64,000 bases of DNA. Source: Novosphingobium sp. JCM 18896. GTDB taxonomy: Bacteria > Pseudomonadota > Alphaproteobacteria > Sphingomonadales > Sphingomonadaceae. How positions within the stretch are numbered: the first letter of the stretch is position 1; each line of letters opens with the position of its first letter. A program made the position numbers and the translations under genes. Location: NCBI RefSeq assembly GCF_025938095.1, contig NZ_JAPCZF010000005.1, positions 310,001 through 374,000 of the forward strand. The letters are read 5' to 3'. Shown here one piece after another: positions 8,019 through 16,371 of the stretch. The notes under the pieces were generated by a model. That model was given only the letters and a program-made list of their open reading frames with translations, was not told the DNA's origin and did not search any database.

Positions 8019-8489
8019 TCACATCCGCCGGATCTGATCCCAGGCGGCGTCGGTCATCCAGGTATATTCGAGGTAGTGACCGAACTGCTTGCGGCCGTCG
8101 AGATAGAGGAACTTGAGGTTGTCGCCGCCCATGTCGCGCTCCATCGCGAGGGGCAGGTCCTGCTCGTCGACACGCTTGCGGAAGTCGGCCCAGTCCTTCA
8201 CGCGGAAGCAGACCTGGTGAAAGCGCAGCGGTCCGCCGTTCGACGGGGCGTTGCCATAGATTCCCAGCGGATCCTCGATCGCCTGGATCAGCTCGTACTG
8301 GATATCGCCGATCCAGATGAAGCAGAGCCGCACCTTGTTGATCACCTCGCGGCCGTCGGGGCCGTTGACCGGCTGGTCGACCTCGATGATGTGCGGCTCG
8401 TGCGGCAGGCCGCGACCGCGGAACTGGTCGATCCCTTCCTCGAGATTGTCGCAGACGAAGCCGAGCTGGTAGAGCTGTCCTTCGAGCAT
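8019..8489 (-). CDS. VOC (glyoxalase/bleomycin-resistance fold) protein
   Basis: A 156-residue vicinal-oxygen-chelate protein with two paired beta-alpha-beta-beta-beta halves. Candidate metal ligands are E66 in QYELIQ, H91 in LRFHQVCF and the glutamate of HYLEYTW near the end. The length and the FHQVCFRV pattern resemble methylmalonyl-CoA-epimerase/glyoxalase-like members. The ATG at 8489 is preferred because GGGAGA lies eight bases upstream, and an alternative upstream start would run into the family A repeat. It is a lone minus-strand gene downstream of that repeat. Reaction not assignable. Confidence 0.75.
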   Translation of the reverse strand: MLEGQLYQLGFVCDNLEEGIDQFRGRGLPHEPHIIEVDQPVNGPDGREVINKVRLCFIWIGDIQYELIQAIEDPLGIYGNAPSNGGPLRFHQVCFRVKDWADFRKRVDEQDLPLAMERDMGGDNLKFLYLDGRKQFGHYLEYTWMTDAAWDQIRRM

Positions 8490-8528
8490 TCCGGTATCTC
8501 CCAATCGTCTCTGATCAAAAACCCCTGC

Positions 8529-8621
8529 CGTCATCCCGGGCTAGACCCGGGATCCCGCTATCCTTCGAACGGCCTTGGGTGACCGCGAGAAGTGGGACCC
8601 CGGATCAAGTCCGGGGTGACG
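8529..8621 (+). repeat. Intergenic inverted repeat, family A copy 2
   Basis: Second copy of the element at 994-1085, in the same orientation, with arms at 8529-8559 and 8591-8621. The sequence between the arms has diverged from copy 1 while the arms are conserved. It sits between the VOC gene and the 3' end of the sulfotransferase gene. Confidence 0.8.
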
Positions 8622-8642
8622 ATAATGGGGAGGGCGTTCGGC

Positions 8643-9809
8643 TTACTTCCCCTCGGGCTCGACGTCGTAGCGCGACAGGTAGCGTTCGAACTGCGGTTCG
8701 AGCGCTTCCTTCGACAGGCCGAACTGCGCCAGCTTGTATTCGTGGACGCCGAACTTGTCCTGCGGGTTGTCGTCGACCCAGGCCTGGATGCCGGCTTCGG
8801 CTTCGGGCGTGAAGTCGTCGCCGAGCGTCGCGTAGAGCTTCTTGGTCGTGCCCACGGGATCGCGCATGAGGTCGGCGTAGTGGACGTCGATGATCTTGTC
8901 CTCGCCGAACTTGTCGCGGAAATCCATGATCCGGTTGGCGTGCTGGACCTGCTGCCACGAATAGTTCTTGCCGAGCCATTCGTAGTCCGGCTCGCCCAGG
9001 AACATGCGGTGGCTGAGCTGGATCAGGCTCGCGAGCGAGCCGGTCGCGGTATAGGGATCGCGGTGCGTCCAGATCACCCGCGCGTCGGGGTAGACCTTGA
9101 ACAGCGTCTCGAGGAACAGCGAGTGCGAGGGCTTCTTGAGATTCCAGGTGCCCGGCGCATTGTGCTGGAGCACCTGGAGGAACTTCTTGTGGTACTCGTA
9201 GGACGAGGTCATGTCGCACGAGAAGATGAACTCGCCGTACTTGGGCAGGATGCCCTTGGACTCGATCATCAGCGTCTTGAAGTCGCCGGCCATCATGAAC
9301 ACGCATTCGTTCGGATAGACCGCCGAGCCGCGGTAGAACTTGCCCGCGGCGGGGTTGGCGGCGAGGCGGGCGCGTTCCTCTTCGAGCCGGGCGAGGGCGC
9401 GCGGATCGTTGTAGAGCGTTTCGCTGGTCGCCGGCGGCACCGGATCGTCGATTTCCCAGGTCAGCGGCGAACGGCGGCCGGGATCGGCGGCGAGCAGGTT
9501 CGACATCAGGGTCGTGCCCGTGCGCGCCATGCCCATGACGAAGACCGGGCGTTCGATCGGGCGATCGAGCAGCTCGGGATTCTGCTTGAGATAGTCGGCG
9601 ATCTTCAGGCGGCTGCGCAGGTAGTGCAGCGTATCGGCCTTGGCGCGGTCGATGCCCATCTCGGTATAACGGCCCACGGCGATGCCGTCGTTGAAGTCCT
9701 CGACGAAGACGTCGAGGCCCTCGCGATAGGTCTCGGCGTCGAACGCGTCGATGCCGGTGTCCTTGTGCGCCTGTTCGATGAGCGCGTCGGCGTTGATGGG
9801 TTGGGCCAT
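8643..9809 (-). CDS. PAPS-dependent sulfotransferase family protein
   Basis: A 388-residue Sulfotransfer_3-type protein that would move a sulfuryl group from PAPS to a hydroxyl acceptor. The 5'-phosphosulfate loop is visible as GMARTGTT at 93-100 and the 3'-phosphate site as HRDPYTATGS at 249-258. An N-terminal helical extension of about 85 residues precedes the core, as in other proteobacterial members. The start ATG at 9809 follows an AAGGAT ribosome site. PAPS-making genes lie 6 kb away (15454-19091). Acceptor unknown; steroid, lipid or xenobiotic alcohols are candidates by family only. Confidence 0.85.
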   Translation of the reverse strand: MAQPINADALIEQAHKDTGIDAFDAETYREGLDVFVEDFNDGIAVGRYTEMGIDRAKADTLHYLRSRLKIADYLKQNPELLDRPIERPVFVMGMARTGTTLMSNLLAADPGRRSPLTWEIDDPVPPATSETLYNDPRALARLEEERARLAANPAAGKFYRGSAVYPNECVFMMAGDFKTLMIESKGILPKYGEFIFSCDMTSSYEYHKKFLQVLQHNAPGTWNLKKPSHSLFLETLFKVYPDARVIWTHRDPYTATGSLASLIQLSHRMFLGEPDYEWLGKNYSWQQVQHANRIMDFRDKFGEDKIIDVHYADLMRDPVGTTKKLYATLGDDFTPEAEAGIQAWVDDNPQDKFGVHEYKLAQFGLSKEALEPQFERYLSRYDVEPEGK

Positions 9810-9949
9810 CGTCAGGATCCTTCTTCCCGCTGAATTGCTTTGTGGGCTCGATGGCCCGTTGTCCGCGAGCTAACGCCTTGGGGGGCGGGGTTGGCAATGC
9901 GGTTCCATCGCCCCATCAGGCCAGTGCGTCGAAATCAGGACAAGACCGT

Positions 9950-10840
9950 TCAGGCGGTCCGGATCCCTCGGGTCTGTCGCTGACGGAACTGGCTGGGACT
10001 GATGCCCACCGCGCGGCGGAAGGCGAAAGTGAAGCTCGAGGGCGAGGAGAAGCCCATGGTGAAGGCGATCGTCTTGACGTTCTCGCCCGACACCAGCAGC
10101 CGCTTGGCGCCTTCCATGCGGCGGCTCTCGATATAGTCGCCGATCGAACAGCCGCGGCTGACCTTGAAGCCGCGGGTCAGCTGGCGGACCGAGATGTTGC
10201 AGAGCTCGGCCAGTTCGCCGAGCGAGGGAGCGACGGGATCGTCGCTCAGGCGTTCGTCGATCAGCCGCAGCCGCCAGCCGGCGAGGCCGCCCGTGGCCGG
10301 ACGCTCGTCGACCTCGAGGCAGAAGCGCGCGAGTTCGATCGCCAGTTCGCCGGTCAGGAATTCGAGCATGCGATCGGCGGCGAAGCCGGGATGGCGCACT
10401 TCCTGGGTCAGCCGGAACAGCAGTGCGCGCACGCGCGCGCTGGTCAGGTCGACCGTGGCGGCGAGCTTCTGGTCGGTCCAGGCGAGCTCGTAGCCGATCA
10501 CCGCGTTCACCGCAGCGCGGTCGAGGAAGCAAAGCAGCGAGGCCTGGCGGCCGCTGTCGCCCTTGATGTGCAGCGCCTCGTCGGGCGGGATCATGAAGAT
10601 GTCGCCGAGTCGCTCGAACCGATGCGGCCCCCAATGCTGGTGATAGCAGGCGCGCGCGTTGAGCGGCCGCGGGGTCAGGCACATGTTGATCTGGTAGCAA
10701 TCGGGATCGCAGAGCGTGGACTCGGTCGGCGCCGGAATGTCGTAGCGCACGAGCTGAGCGACCGCAGCCGCACCGCGCAGTTCGGCATCGACGATGATCG
10801 TCGCTTCGTGCGAGATGATCGGATCCTGTCCCAGCGGCAT
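9950..10840 (-). CDS. AraC-family transcriptional regulator
   Basis: A 296-residue regulator with a C-terminal double helix-turn-helix of the AraC/XylS type: LGELAELCNISVRQLTRGF is the first motif and VKTIAFTMGFSSPSSFTFAF the second, ending in the standard GISPSQFR. The N-terminal half is a sensor domain without a recognisable enzyme motif. The ATG at 10840 gives MPLGQDP; the open frame continues upstream but in poor context. It is divergent from the SDR at 10995 and upstream of the sulfotransferase on the same strand, so either block could be its target. Confidence 0.88.
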   Translation of the reverse strand: MPLGQDPIISHEATIIVDAELRGAAAVAQLVRYDIPAPTESTLCDPDCYQINMCLTPRPLNARACYHQHWGPHRFERLGDIFMIPPDEALHIKGDSGRQASLLCFLDRAAVNAVIGYELAWTDQKLAATVDLTSARVRALLFRLTQEVRHPGFAADRMLEFLTGELAIELARFCLEVDERPATGGLAGWRLRLIDERLSDDPVAPSLGELAELCNISVRQLTRGFKVSRGCSIGDYIESRRMEGAKRLLVSGENVKTIAFTMGFSSPSSFTFAFRRAVGISPSQFRQRQTRGIRTA

Positions 10841-10994
10841 CACGCGACCCTGTTCCTGTTTGTGTCTCTGATTTGATGGTCTGGCCGGTAATCTACAGGC
10901 AGCGCGGTTGCGGCACAAGCGCGGCGGGAGGACATCTGAAAGCATGACGCGTCCGGAACACCGGCGCATTTTCTGATACCCCGCGAGGAGAGAC

Positions 10995-11792
10995 ATGATG
11001 GCGAAGGGCTTGTTCGATTGCACCGGCAAGGTGACTCTGGTTACCGGCGGCAACGGCGGCATTGGCCTGGGCTTTGCCAAGGGCATCGCCAAGCAGGGCG
11101 GCGACATCGCCATCTGGGCGCGCAATCCCGAGAAGAACGCCGCCGCCAAGGCCGAGCTGCTCGAAGCCGGCGCGGGCCGCGTCGAGACCTATGTCGTCGA
11201 CGTCTCGTCCGAGGATGCGATCCTGGCCGGCTACGACACGTTCATGGCCGACTTCGGCCGTATCGACTGCGTCTTCGCCAATTCGGGGGCTTCGCCGCGC
11301 TATGACTCGGTGTTCGACATGCCCACCGATCACTGGTTCGAATTCCAGAAGACCGCGCTGCACGGCGCCTTCTTCACCTTGCGCGAGGCTGCGCGTCACA
11401 TGAAGGCGCGCGCCGAGGCCGGCGAACCCGGTGGCAGCCTCGTAGCCTGTGGCTCGGGCTCGCTGTACCAGGGCCTTGCCGGCAAGATGGAATATGCCGG
11501 TTCGAAGTGCGCCGTGGCCGGCGTGATCCGCAGCCTCGCGGTCGAGATGGGCCAGTATGGCGTGCGCGCCAACGTCGTCGCGCCGGGGCTCATCATCACG
11601 CCGATGATGGGTGCCGCCGATGGCCCGGCGGCGCAGTATCTCGAGAAGACCTACGGTCCGCAGACGCCGGCCAAGCGCGTCGGCTATCCCGAGGACTTCG
11701 AAGGCATCGGCGCCTACCTCTGCTCAGATTCCTCGGGCTTCCTGACGGGGCAGACCATCTACATCGACGGCGGCTATCAGATCCGCCCCTGA
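10995..11792 (+). CDS. Short-chain dehydrogenase/reductase
   Basis: A 265-residue SDR. TGGNGGIG is at 17-24, NSG replaces NAG at 96-98, and Y167 and K171 (YAGSK) form the catalytic pair with a serine in GSGSLY. The C-terminus GQTIYIDGGYQ is typical. Two ATGs sit side by side at 10995 and 10998; a GGAGAG ribosome site lies just upstream of both. First gene of a three-gene plus-strand operon (SDR, zinc alcohol dehydrogenase, metallo-hydrolase), divergent from the AraC gene. Confidence 0.9.
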   Translation: MMAKGLFDCTGKVTLVTGGNGGIGLGFAKGIAKQGGDIAIWARNPEKNAAAKAELLEAGAGRVETYVVDVSSEDAILAGYDTFMADFGRIDCVFANSGASPRYDSVFDMPTDHWFEFQKTALHGAFFTLREAARHMKARAEAGEPGGSLVACGSGSLYQGLAGKMEYAGSKCAVAGVIRSLAVEMGQYGVRANVVAPGLIITPMMGAADGPAAQYLEKTYGPQTPAKRVGYPEDFEGIGAYLCSDSSGFLTGQTIYIDGGYQIRP

Positions 11793-11835
11793 TCGGACGA
11801 AGACGCGATAACAAAGATCGGAAGGAGAGACCGCC

Positions 11836-12849
11836 ATGCCCATCCTCAACATCCATGAGGTCAACGACGTCCGCCTCGATCCGAAGGAACCGCCGGTTCC
11901 GGGCGACAAGGACGTGGTGATCAAGGTCAAGGCCTGCGGCATCTGCGGCAGCGACCTGACCTACATCAAGTATGGCGGCATCATGCGCCCGCCGGGCGGC
12001 GTCACCCCGATCGGCCACGAAGCCGCGGGCGAGGTCATGGCCGTGGGCAGCGCGGTTCAGGGCGTGTCGGTCGGCGATCGCTTCGCGATCAACCCGATGA
12101 ACACGCCGAGCAACATCGGCAGCGGCGGCCCCGAAGGCGCCTTCACCGACCAGCTCCTCGTCGCCGAGGCGCGCGTCGGCGACAATCTGCTGCCGATCCC
12201 CGAGGACGTGCCTTACGAGATCGCCGCGATGACCGAGCCGCTTTCGGTCGCGCTCCACGGCGTCAATCGCGCCCAGGCTAAGGCCGGCGACAAGGTCGTG
12301 GTCTTCGGCTGCGGCCCGATCGGTCTCGGCATGGTGCTCTGGCTGGTCGATCGCGGTGCCAACGTCGTCGCGCTCGATCTCTCGGACGAACGGCTCGAAC
12401 GCGCCAAGGCGCTCGGCGCCAATGCCGTGATCAACCCGTCGCGCGAGAACGTGCGCGAGCGGCTCGAGGAACTGCACGGCACCGCCAAGCTGCTCAACCG
12501 CAGCGCGGTCGGTACCGATGCCTTCATCGACGCCGCCGGCGCGCCGAACATCCTGATGGATGTGGTCGGCATGGCCAAGTTCCATGCGCGTCTGGTCGTC
12601 ACCGCCGCAGTGATGAAGCCGGTCGAGCTCAACCTCGGCACGATGCTGACCAGCGAGATGACGATCACCACGGCCATGGGCTATCCGACCGAGATGCCCG
12701 AGGTGGTTGCCGCGCTGCCGCGCCTCAAGGACAAGATCGCGACGATGATCAGCCACCGCCTGCCGCTGAGCCAGGTGCTCGACGGCCTCAAGATCGCGGC
12801 CACGCCCGAGAGCTGCAAGGTCATGATCCACGCGGACGAGGACGCCTGA
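11836..12849 (+). CDS. Zinc-dependent medium-chain alcohol dehydrogenase
   Basis: An MDR-family dehydrogenase of 337 residues, resembling sorbitol/threonine dehydrogenases. Catalytic zinc ligands are C34 (CGICGSD), H61-E62 (GHE) and E134 (TEPLS); the NAD-binding GCGPIG is at 158-163. The region 85-105, where most relatives carry four cysteines for a structural zinc, contains none, so only the catalytic metal is expected. A GGAAGGAGAG ribosome site precedes the ATG. It starts 43 bases after the SDR and ends two bases before the metallo-hydrolase, indicating one transcript. Probably oxidises a secondary alcohol. Confidence 0.88.
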   Translation: MPILNIHEVNDVRLDPKEPPVPGDKDVVIKVKACGICGSDLTYIKYGGIMRPPGGVTPIGHEAAGEVMAVGSAVQGVSVGDRFAINPMNTPSNIGSGGPEGAFTDQLLVAEARVGDNLLPIPEDVPYEIAAMTEPLSVALHGVNRAQAKAGDKVVVFGCGPIGLGMVLWLVDRGANVVALDLSDERLERAKALGANAVINPSRENVRERLEELHGTAKLLNRSAVGTDAFIDAAGAPNILMDVVGMAKFHARLVVTAAVMKPVELNLGTMLTSEMTITTAMGYPTEMPEVVAALPRLKDKIATMISHRLPLSQVLDGLKIAATPESCKVMIHADEDA

Positions 12850-12851
12850 GC

Positions 12852-14087
12852 ATGAGCACGCAGCCCAAGCTCGCCGATTTCGTCCGCTCGGGCGACGCCC
12901 AGACCGATGCGGTCGAGATCACGCCCTTCGTGTTCATGGCGCGCGGCGTCTCGAACGCGCACCTCGTCACCACCAGCGATGGCGACGTGATCGTCAACTG
13001 CGGCATGCCCGAGGACGGCGAGCGCGCGAAGGTGTTGTTCGCGCCGCATCGCACGGGCCCGATCCGCTACATCATCCTGACGCAGAGCCACGCCGACCAC
13101 TTCGGCGGCGTGCCCGAGTTTCAGGAAGAGGGCACGCAGATCGTCGGCGGTCCCGACTACGTCGGCGCGCGTGACGACATGATGGGGCTGCAGTCGTTCT
13201 TCGGAAAGCGGACCTTCAAGCTCTGGGGCTCGACGCTCAAGCGCGACAAGCCGCCGATGCCGATCCCGCAGGTCACGCCCGACATTTTCGTCGATCGTGA
13301 GCTGACGCTCGACGTCGGCGACCGCACCTTCCAGCTGATCTCGGCGCCCGAGGGCGAGACCGTCGACAACATCGTCGTGTGGATGCCCAAGGAGAAGATC
13401 GTCTTCACCGGCAACACCTTCGGCCCGGTCTGGCTGTCGATGCCTTTCCTCAACACCCTGCGCGGCGACAAGCCGCGGCTGGTCAAGACCTACCTCAAGA
13501 GCCTCGAGAAGATCCGTGCGCTCGGTGCCGAGATCGTCGTCACCGGCCACGGCGAACCGATCGTCGGCAAGGAGCGGATCAAGGCCGATCTCGACAAGAT
13601 GCACGCCGCGGTCTCCTACGTCCGCGACTACACGCTCGAGGGCATGAAGGCGGGCAAGACCGTGCACCAGCTGATGCGCGAGTTCGCCTTCCCCGACGAC
13701 ATCAAGATCGGCGACTTCCACGGCAAGGCGATGTGGGCGGTCAAGTCGATCTGGCGCGAGTATTCGGGCTGGTTCCACTACGAGGACGGCACGACCGAAC
13801 TCTACGGCGTTCCGCGCTCGTCGGTCGACGCCGATCTCGTCGAACTGGCGGGCGGAGCGGAGAAGCTGGCCGAACGTGCGAAGGCGCGCCTCGACGCCGG
13901 CGAGCCGCTGGAGGCCCTGCACCTCGTTGCGATCGCACTCGGTGCGGAGCCGGGCAACCGCGCGGCCTTGCTGGTGAAGAAGGACGCCTCGGCGCTGCTG
14001 CTCGAGCGGTCGGGTCAGAGCAATCTCAGCGAAACGATGTGGCTGCGCTCGGAAATCGCCGACGTGGACGCTGCGCTGGGGGCTTAG
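12852..14087 (+). CDS. Metallo-beta-lactamase-fold hydrolase, alkylsulfatase-like
   Basis: A 411-residue member of the MBL group that includes linear alkylsulfatases (SdsA1/BDS1): an N-terminal MBL fold is followed by a helical dimerisation region (about 240-400). The metal motif reads QSHADHFGG at 78-86, so the first histidine of HxHxDH is Q78. GHGEP at 232-236 supplies another ligand. At the position of the AEN metal ligand of SdsA1 this protein has TGN (about 186-188). It may hold one metal or use a different site. It is the last gene of the operon. A sulfatase role is possible but not shown; lactonase or other hydrolase activity is equally open. Confidence 0.78.
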   Translation: MSTQPKLADFVRSGDAQTDAVEITPFVFMARGVSNAHLVTTSDGDVIVNCGMPEDGERAKVLFAPHRTGPIRYIILTQSHADHFGGVPEFQEEGTQIVGGPDYVGARDDMMGLQSFFGKRTFKLWGSTLKRDKPPMPIPQVTPDIFVDRELTLDVGDRTFQLISAPEGETVDNIVVWMPKEKIVFTGNTFGPVWLSMPFLNTLRGDKPRLVKTYLKSLEKIRALGAEIVVTGHGEPIVGKERIKADLDKMHAAVSYVRDYTLEGMKAGKTVHQLMREFAFPDDIKIGDFHGKAMWAVKSIWREYSGWFHYEDGTTELYGVPRSSVDADLVELAGGAEKLAERAKARLDAGEPLEALHLVAIALGAEPGNRAALLVKKDASALLLERSGQSNLSETMWLRSEIADVDAALGA

Positions 14088-14092
14088 TCGTC

Positions 14093-14246
14093 TCACCCTC
14101 ATCCAAGCTTCGCTAGCTCCTGCGGAGCAAGCTGCGCTATCCTTCTCCCGCCAGCGGGAGAAGGGGCGCGCTAAACCCTCTCCCGCTGGCGGGAGAGGTG
14201 CGAGACTTGCTGAGCGCAGCGAAGCTAGTCGCAGCGGTGAGGGTGG
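14093..14246. repeat. Intergenic compound inverted repeat, family C
   Basis: A long nested palindrome: outer arms with CACCCTC (left) and GAGGGTG (right), intermediate arms around AGCTTCGCTAG/GCGAAGCTAG, and inner arms CTTCTCCCGCCAGCGGGAG and CTCTCCCGCTGGCGGGAGAG. Such elements are common between genes in sphingomonads. It separates the convergent metallo-hydrolase and LuxR-type genes, and may terminate both. Confidence 0.75.
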
Positions 14247-14252
14247 CTTAGC

Positions 14253-15359
14253 TCACGCAAACGGCGCCAAACCCGTCAGCATCATGCGCACCAGGTCGGC
14301 CTGTCCGCTGGCGCCGGTCTTGGCGTAGATCCGCTTCGAATAGTTGCGTGCGGTCTCCTGCGTCAGCTGGAGTTCCGCGCCGGCCTCGACGATCGAGCGG
14401 CCCTGGCTGATCGCTTCGGCCAGCGCCGCTTCGCGCGTCGACAGGCCTAGCGTGGCCGCCACCACCGGAGCCGCGCTCTGCGCATTCTCGCGCCGGTCGC
14501 GGCGGACGAGGCCCACCGCGTAGCCACTGCTCAGCGGGCTGTCCGAGGCCACGGGCGCGCGGCGCAGCAGCACGTCCTTGCCGAGCCTTTCGTCGAAGCG
14601 CACCGTGCGCCGCGCATCGGGCCTGGCCGTCGACAATTCGCGGCAGGCAGCGTTGAGCGCCTGGGTCGCACCCGCGCGGAGCTGTGCGCGGCCGACGCTC
14701 TGCCCGGTGCTCTGGATGTCGAGTTCCTCGGTGGCGATGGCATCGGCGATGATCGCCTGGCCCGCGGAGTCGAAGATCGCCTGTCCGACGCCGAGCAGTG
14801 CCAGCGCGTCTTCGGCGATCGTCGCGCGCAGGCGCAGGCCACGCAGTTCCATCAGCATCGTCAGCGCCAGCGCGAAATGCGGTGCCAGCGAGGAGAGCAG
14901 GGCGCTGTCGCCCGCGCCGAAGTCGAGCCGGTCGTGGAGCAGCACCAGCCAGGCGTTGTGATCGCCCTTGGCGACGATGCGGATGAAGCGCGCATGGGCG
15001 ACCCAGGCGGCGTCGAGCACGCCGCGCTGGCGCTGCACGGCTTCGGGGCTCTCGGGCAGCGTCGTCTCTTCGAGCGAATAGACGCGGTTGGGACGCAGCG
15101 AGGCATAGGGCAGCAGTCCGGCCTCGCTGAAGGCCTCCAGGTCGAACGGCGTCGCGCTGGGGGCATAGCCGCGGACGCGGATCGTCCGCCGGATCGGCGG
15201 CATGCCCGACATGCCGCCCGGTCGGATGAACAAGTGCAGCCGCTGCGCGCGGGTGCGCGCGAGCAGGCGATGCAGGAAAGTGTCCCACAACGGCTCCTCG
15301 TCCATGCCGGTGAAGAGGGGCAGGAGGAGGTCGCGTTCGTCGATCGTACCGAGCGCCAT
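14253..15359 (-). CDS. LuxR-type helix-turn-helix regulator
   Basis: A 368-residue protein whose last 65 residues form a LuxR/FixJ-type helix-turn-helix (LGLSTREAALAEAISQG, then LQLTQETARNYSKRIYAKTG). The long N-terminal part has no autoinducer or response-regulator signature. The ATG at 15359 is preferred over one at 15374, because a GGGAG ribosome site fits the former and the latter lies inside a perfect palindrome. It is divergent from cysD, so sulfate activation or the shared promoter is a plausible target. Confidence 0.82.
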   Translation of the reverse strand: MALGTIDERDLLLPLFTGMDEEPLWDTFLHRLLARTRAQRLHLFIRPGGMSGMPPIRRTIRVRGYAPSATPFDLEAFSEAGLLPYASLRPNRVYSLEETTLPESPEAVQRQRGVLDAAWVAHARFIRIVAKGDHNAWLVLLHDRLDFGAGDSALLSSLAPHFALALTMLMELRGLRLRATIAEDALALLGVGQAIFDSAGQAIIADAIATEELDIQSTGQSVGRAQLRAGATQALNAACRELSTARPDARRTVRFDERLGKDVLLRRAPVASDSPLSSGYAVGLVRRDRRENAQSAAPVVAATLGLSTREAALAEAISQGRSIVEAGAELQLTQETARNYSKRIYAKTGASGQADLVRMMLTGLAPFA

Positions 15360-15366
15360 GCACTTT

Positions 15367-15382
15367 GCTCCCATATGGGAGC
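15367..15382. promoter_or_regulatory. Perfect 16-bp palindrome before LuxR-type gene
   Basis: GCTCCCATATGGGAGC is its own reverse complement. It lies eight bases upstream of the LuxR-type start and 71 bases upstream of cysD, in the shared divergent interval. Its right half doubles as the GGGAG ribosome site of the regulator, so a bound protein would block that gene directly. Likely an operator, probably autoregulatory. Confidence 0.55.
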
Positions 15383-15453
15383 GTTGGGGTCAAGCGCGAC
15401 TCGTCATGTAGCCCGTGACCGCACCCCAAAAGTCAGGGCGCCGGAGAGGGACG

Positions 15454-16371
15454 ATGACCATCATTTCACCAACCAGACTGACTCACCTGCAGCGGCTCGA
15501 GGCCGAGGCGATCCACATCATGCGCGAAGTCGTCGCCGAGGCCGAGCGCCCGGTGATGCTCTATTCGGTCGGCAAGGACAGCGCCGTCATGCTGCACCTG
15601 GCGCGCAAGGCGTTCTATCCGTCGCCGCCGCCGTTCCCGCTGCTGCACGTCGACACCACCTGGAAGTTCCAGGAGATGTACAAGCTGCGCGATCGCATGG
15701 CGACCGAGAGCGGCATGGAGCTGCTGGTCTACCAAAACCCCGAAGCGGCCGAGCGCGGGATCAACCCGTTCGACCACGGCGCGCTCCACACCGACATGTG
15801 GAAGACGGAAGGGCTCAAGCAGGCGCTCGACAAGTACGGCTTCGACGCGGCCTTCGGCGGCGCCCGTCGCGACGAGGAGAAGAGCCGCGCCAAGGAGCGC
15901 ATCTTCTCGTTCCGCACGGCCTCGCACGGCTGGGACCCGAAGAACCAGCGCCCGGAGCTGTGGAACCTCTACAACGCCCGCAAGAACAAGGGCGAGTCGA
16001 TCCGCGTCTTCCCGATCTCGAACTGGACCGAGCTCGACGTCTGGCAGTACATCCACCTCAACGACATTCCGATCGTGCCGCTCTATTTCGCGGCCAAGCG
16101 CCCGACCGTGGAGCGCGACGGCATGCTGCTGATGGTCGATGACGACCGCTTCCCGCTCAAGCCCGGCGAAGTGCCGGTCGAGCGTTCGATCCGCTTCCGC
16201 ACGCTCGGCTGCTACCCGCTGACCGGCGCCGTCGAGAGCGAGGCCAAGACTCTGCCCGAAGTCATCCAGGAAACCCTTCTGACCACCACGTCGGAGCGCC
16301 AGGGTCGCGCGATCGACAAGGACGCCGGCGGTGCCGGCATGGAAGTCAAGAAGCAGCAGGGGTACTTCTGA
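15454..16371 (+). CDS. cysD: Sulfate adenylyltransferase subunit 2
   Basis: Small subunit of ATP sulfurylase, which with CysN makes adenosine 5'-phosphosulfate from ATP and sulfate. It has 305 residues, the normal length. The PP-loop SVGKDS is at 38-43, and the family motifs HVDTTWKF, GGARRDEEKSRAKERIFS and RTLGCYPLTGA are all present. The ATG at 15454 follows GGAGAGGG; an upstream ATG in frame lacks such a site. The stop overlaps the cysNC start by one base, so the two are coupled. Confidence 0.97.
   Translation: MTIISPTRLTHLQRLEAEAIHIMREVVAEAERPVMLYSVGKDSAVMLHLARKAFYPSPPPFPLLHVDTTWKFQEMYKLRDRMATESGMELLVYQNPEAAERGINPFDHGALHTDMWKTEGLKQALDKYGFDAAFGGARRDEEKSRAKERIFSFRTASHGWDPKNQRPELWNLYNARKNKGESIRVFPISNWTELDVWQYIHLNDIPIVPLYFAAKRPTVERDGMLLMVDDDRFPLKPGEVPVERSIRFRTLGCYPLTGAVESEAKTLPEVIQETLLTTTSERQGRAIDKDAGGAGMEVKKQQGYF

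Noticed and set aside
14093..14246. Possible CRISPR-like array in the repeat-rich gap
   Set aside because: The repeats are inverted and nested, not regularly spaced direct repeats with spacers, and no cas genes are present.
15359..15374. ATG at 15374 as start of the LuxR-type gene
   Set aside because: It falls inside the 16-bp palindrome and has no ribosome site; the ATG at 15359 has GGGAG at good spacing.
15383..15453. Possible riboswitch before cysD
   Set aside because: The leader is about 70 bases and shows no conserved riboswitch core or terminator/antiterminator pair.
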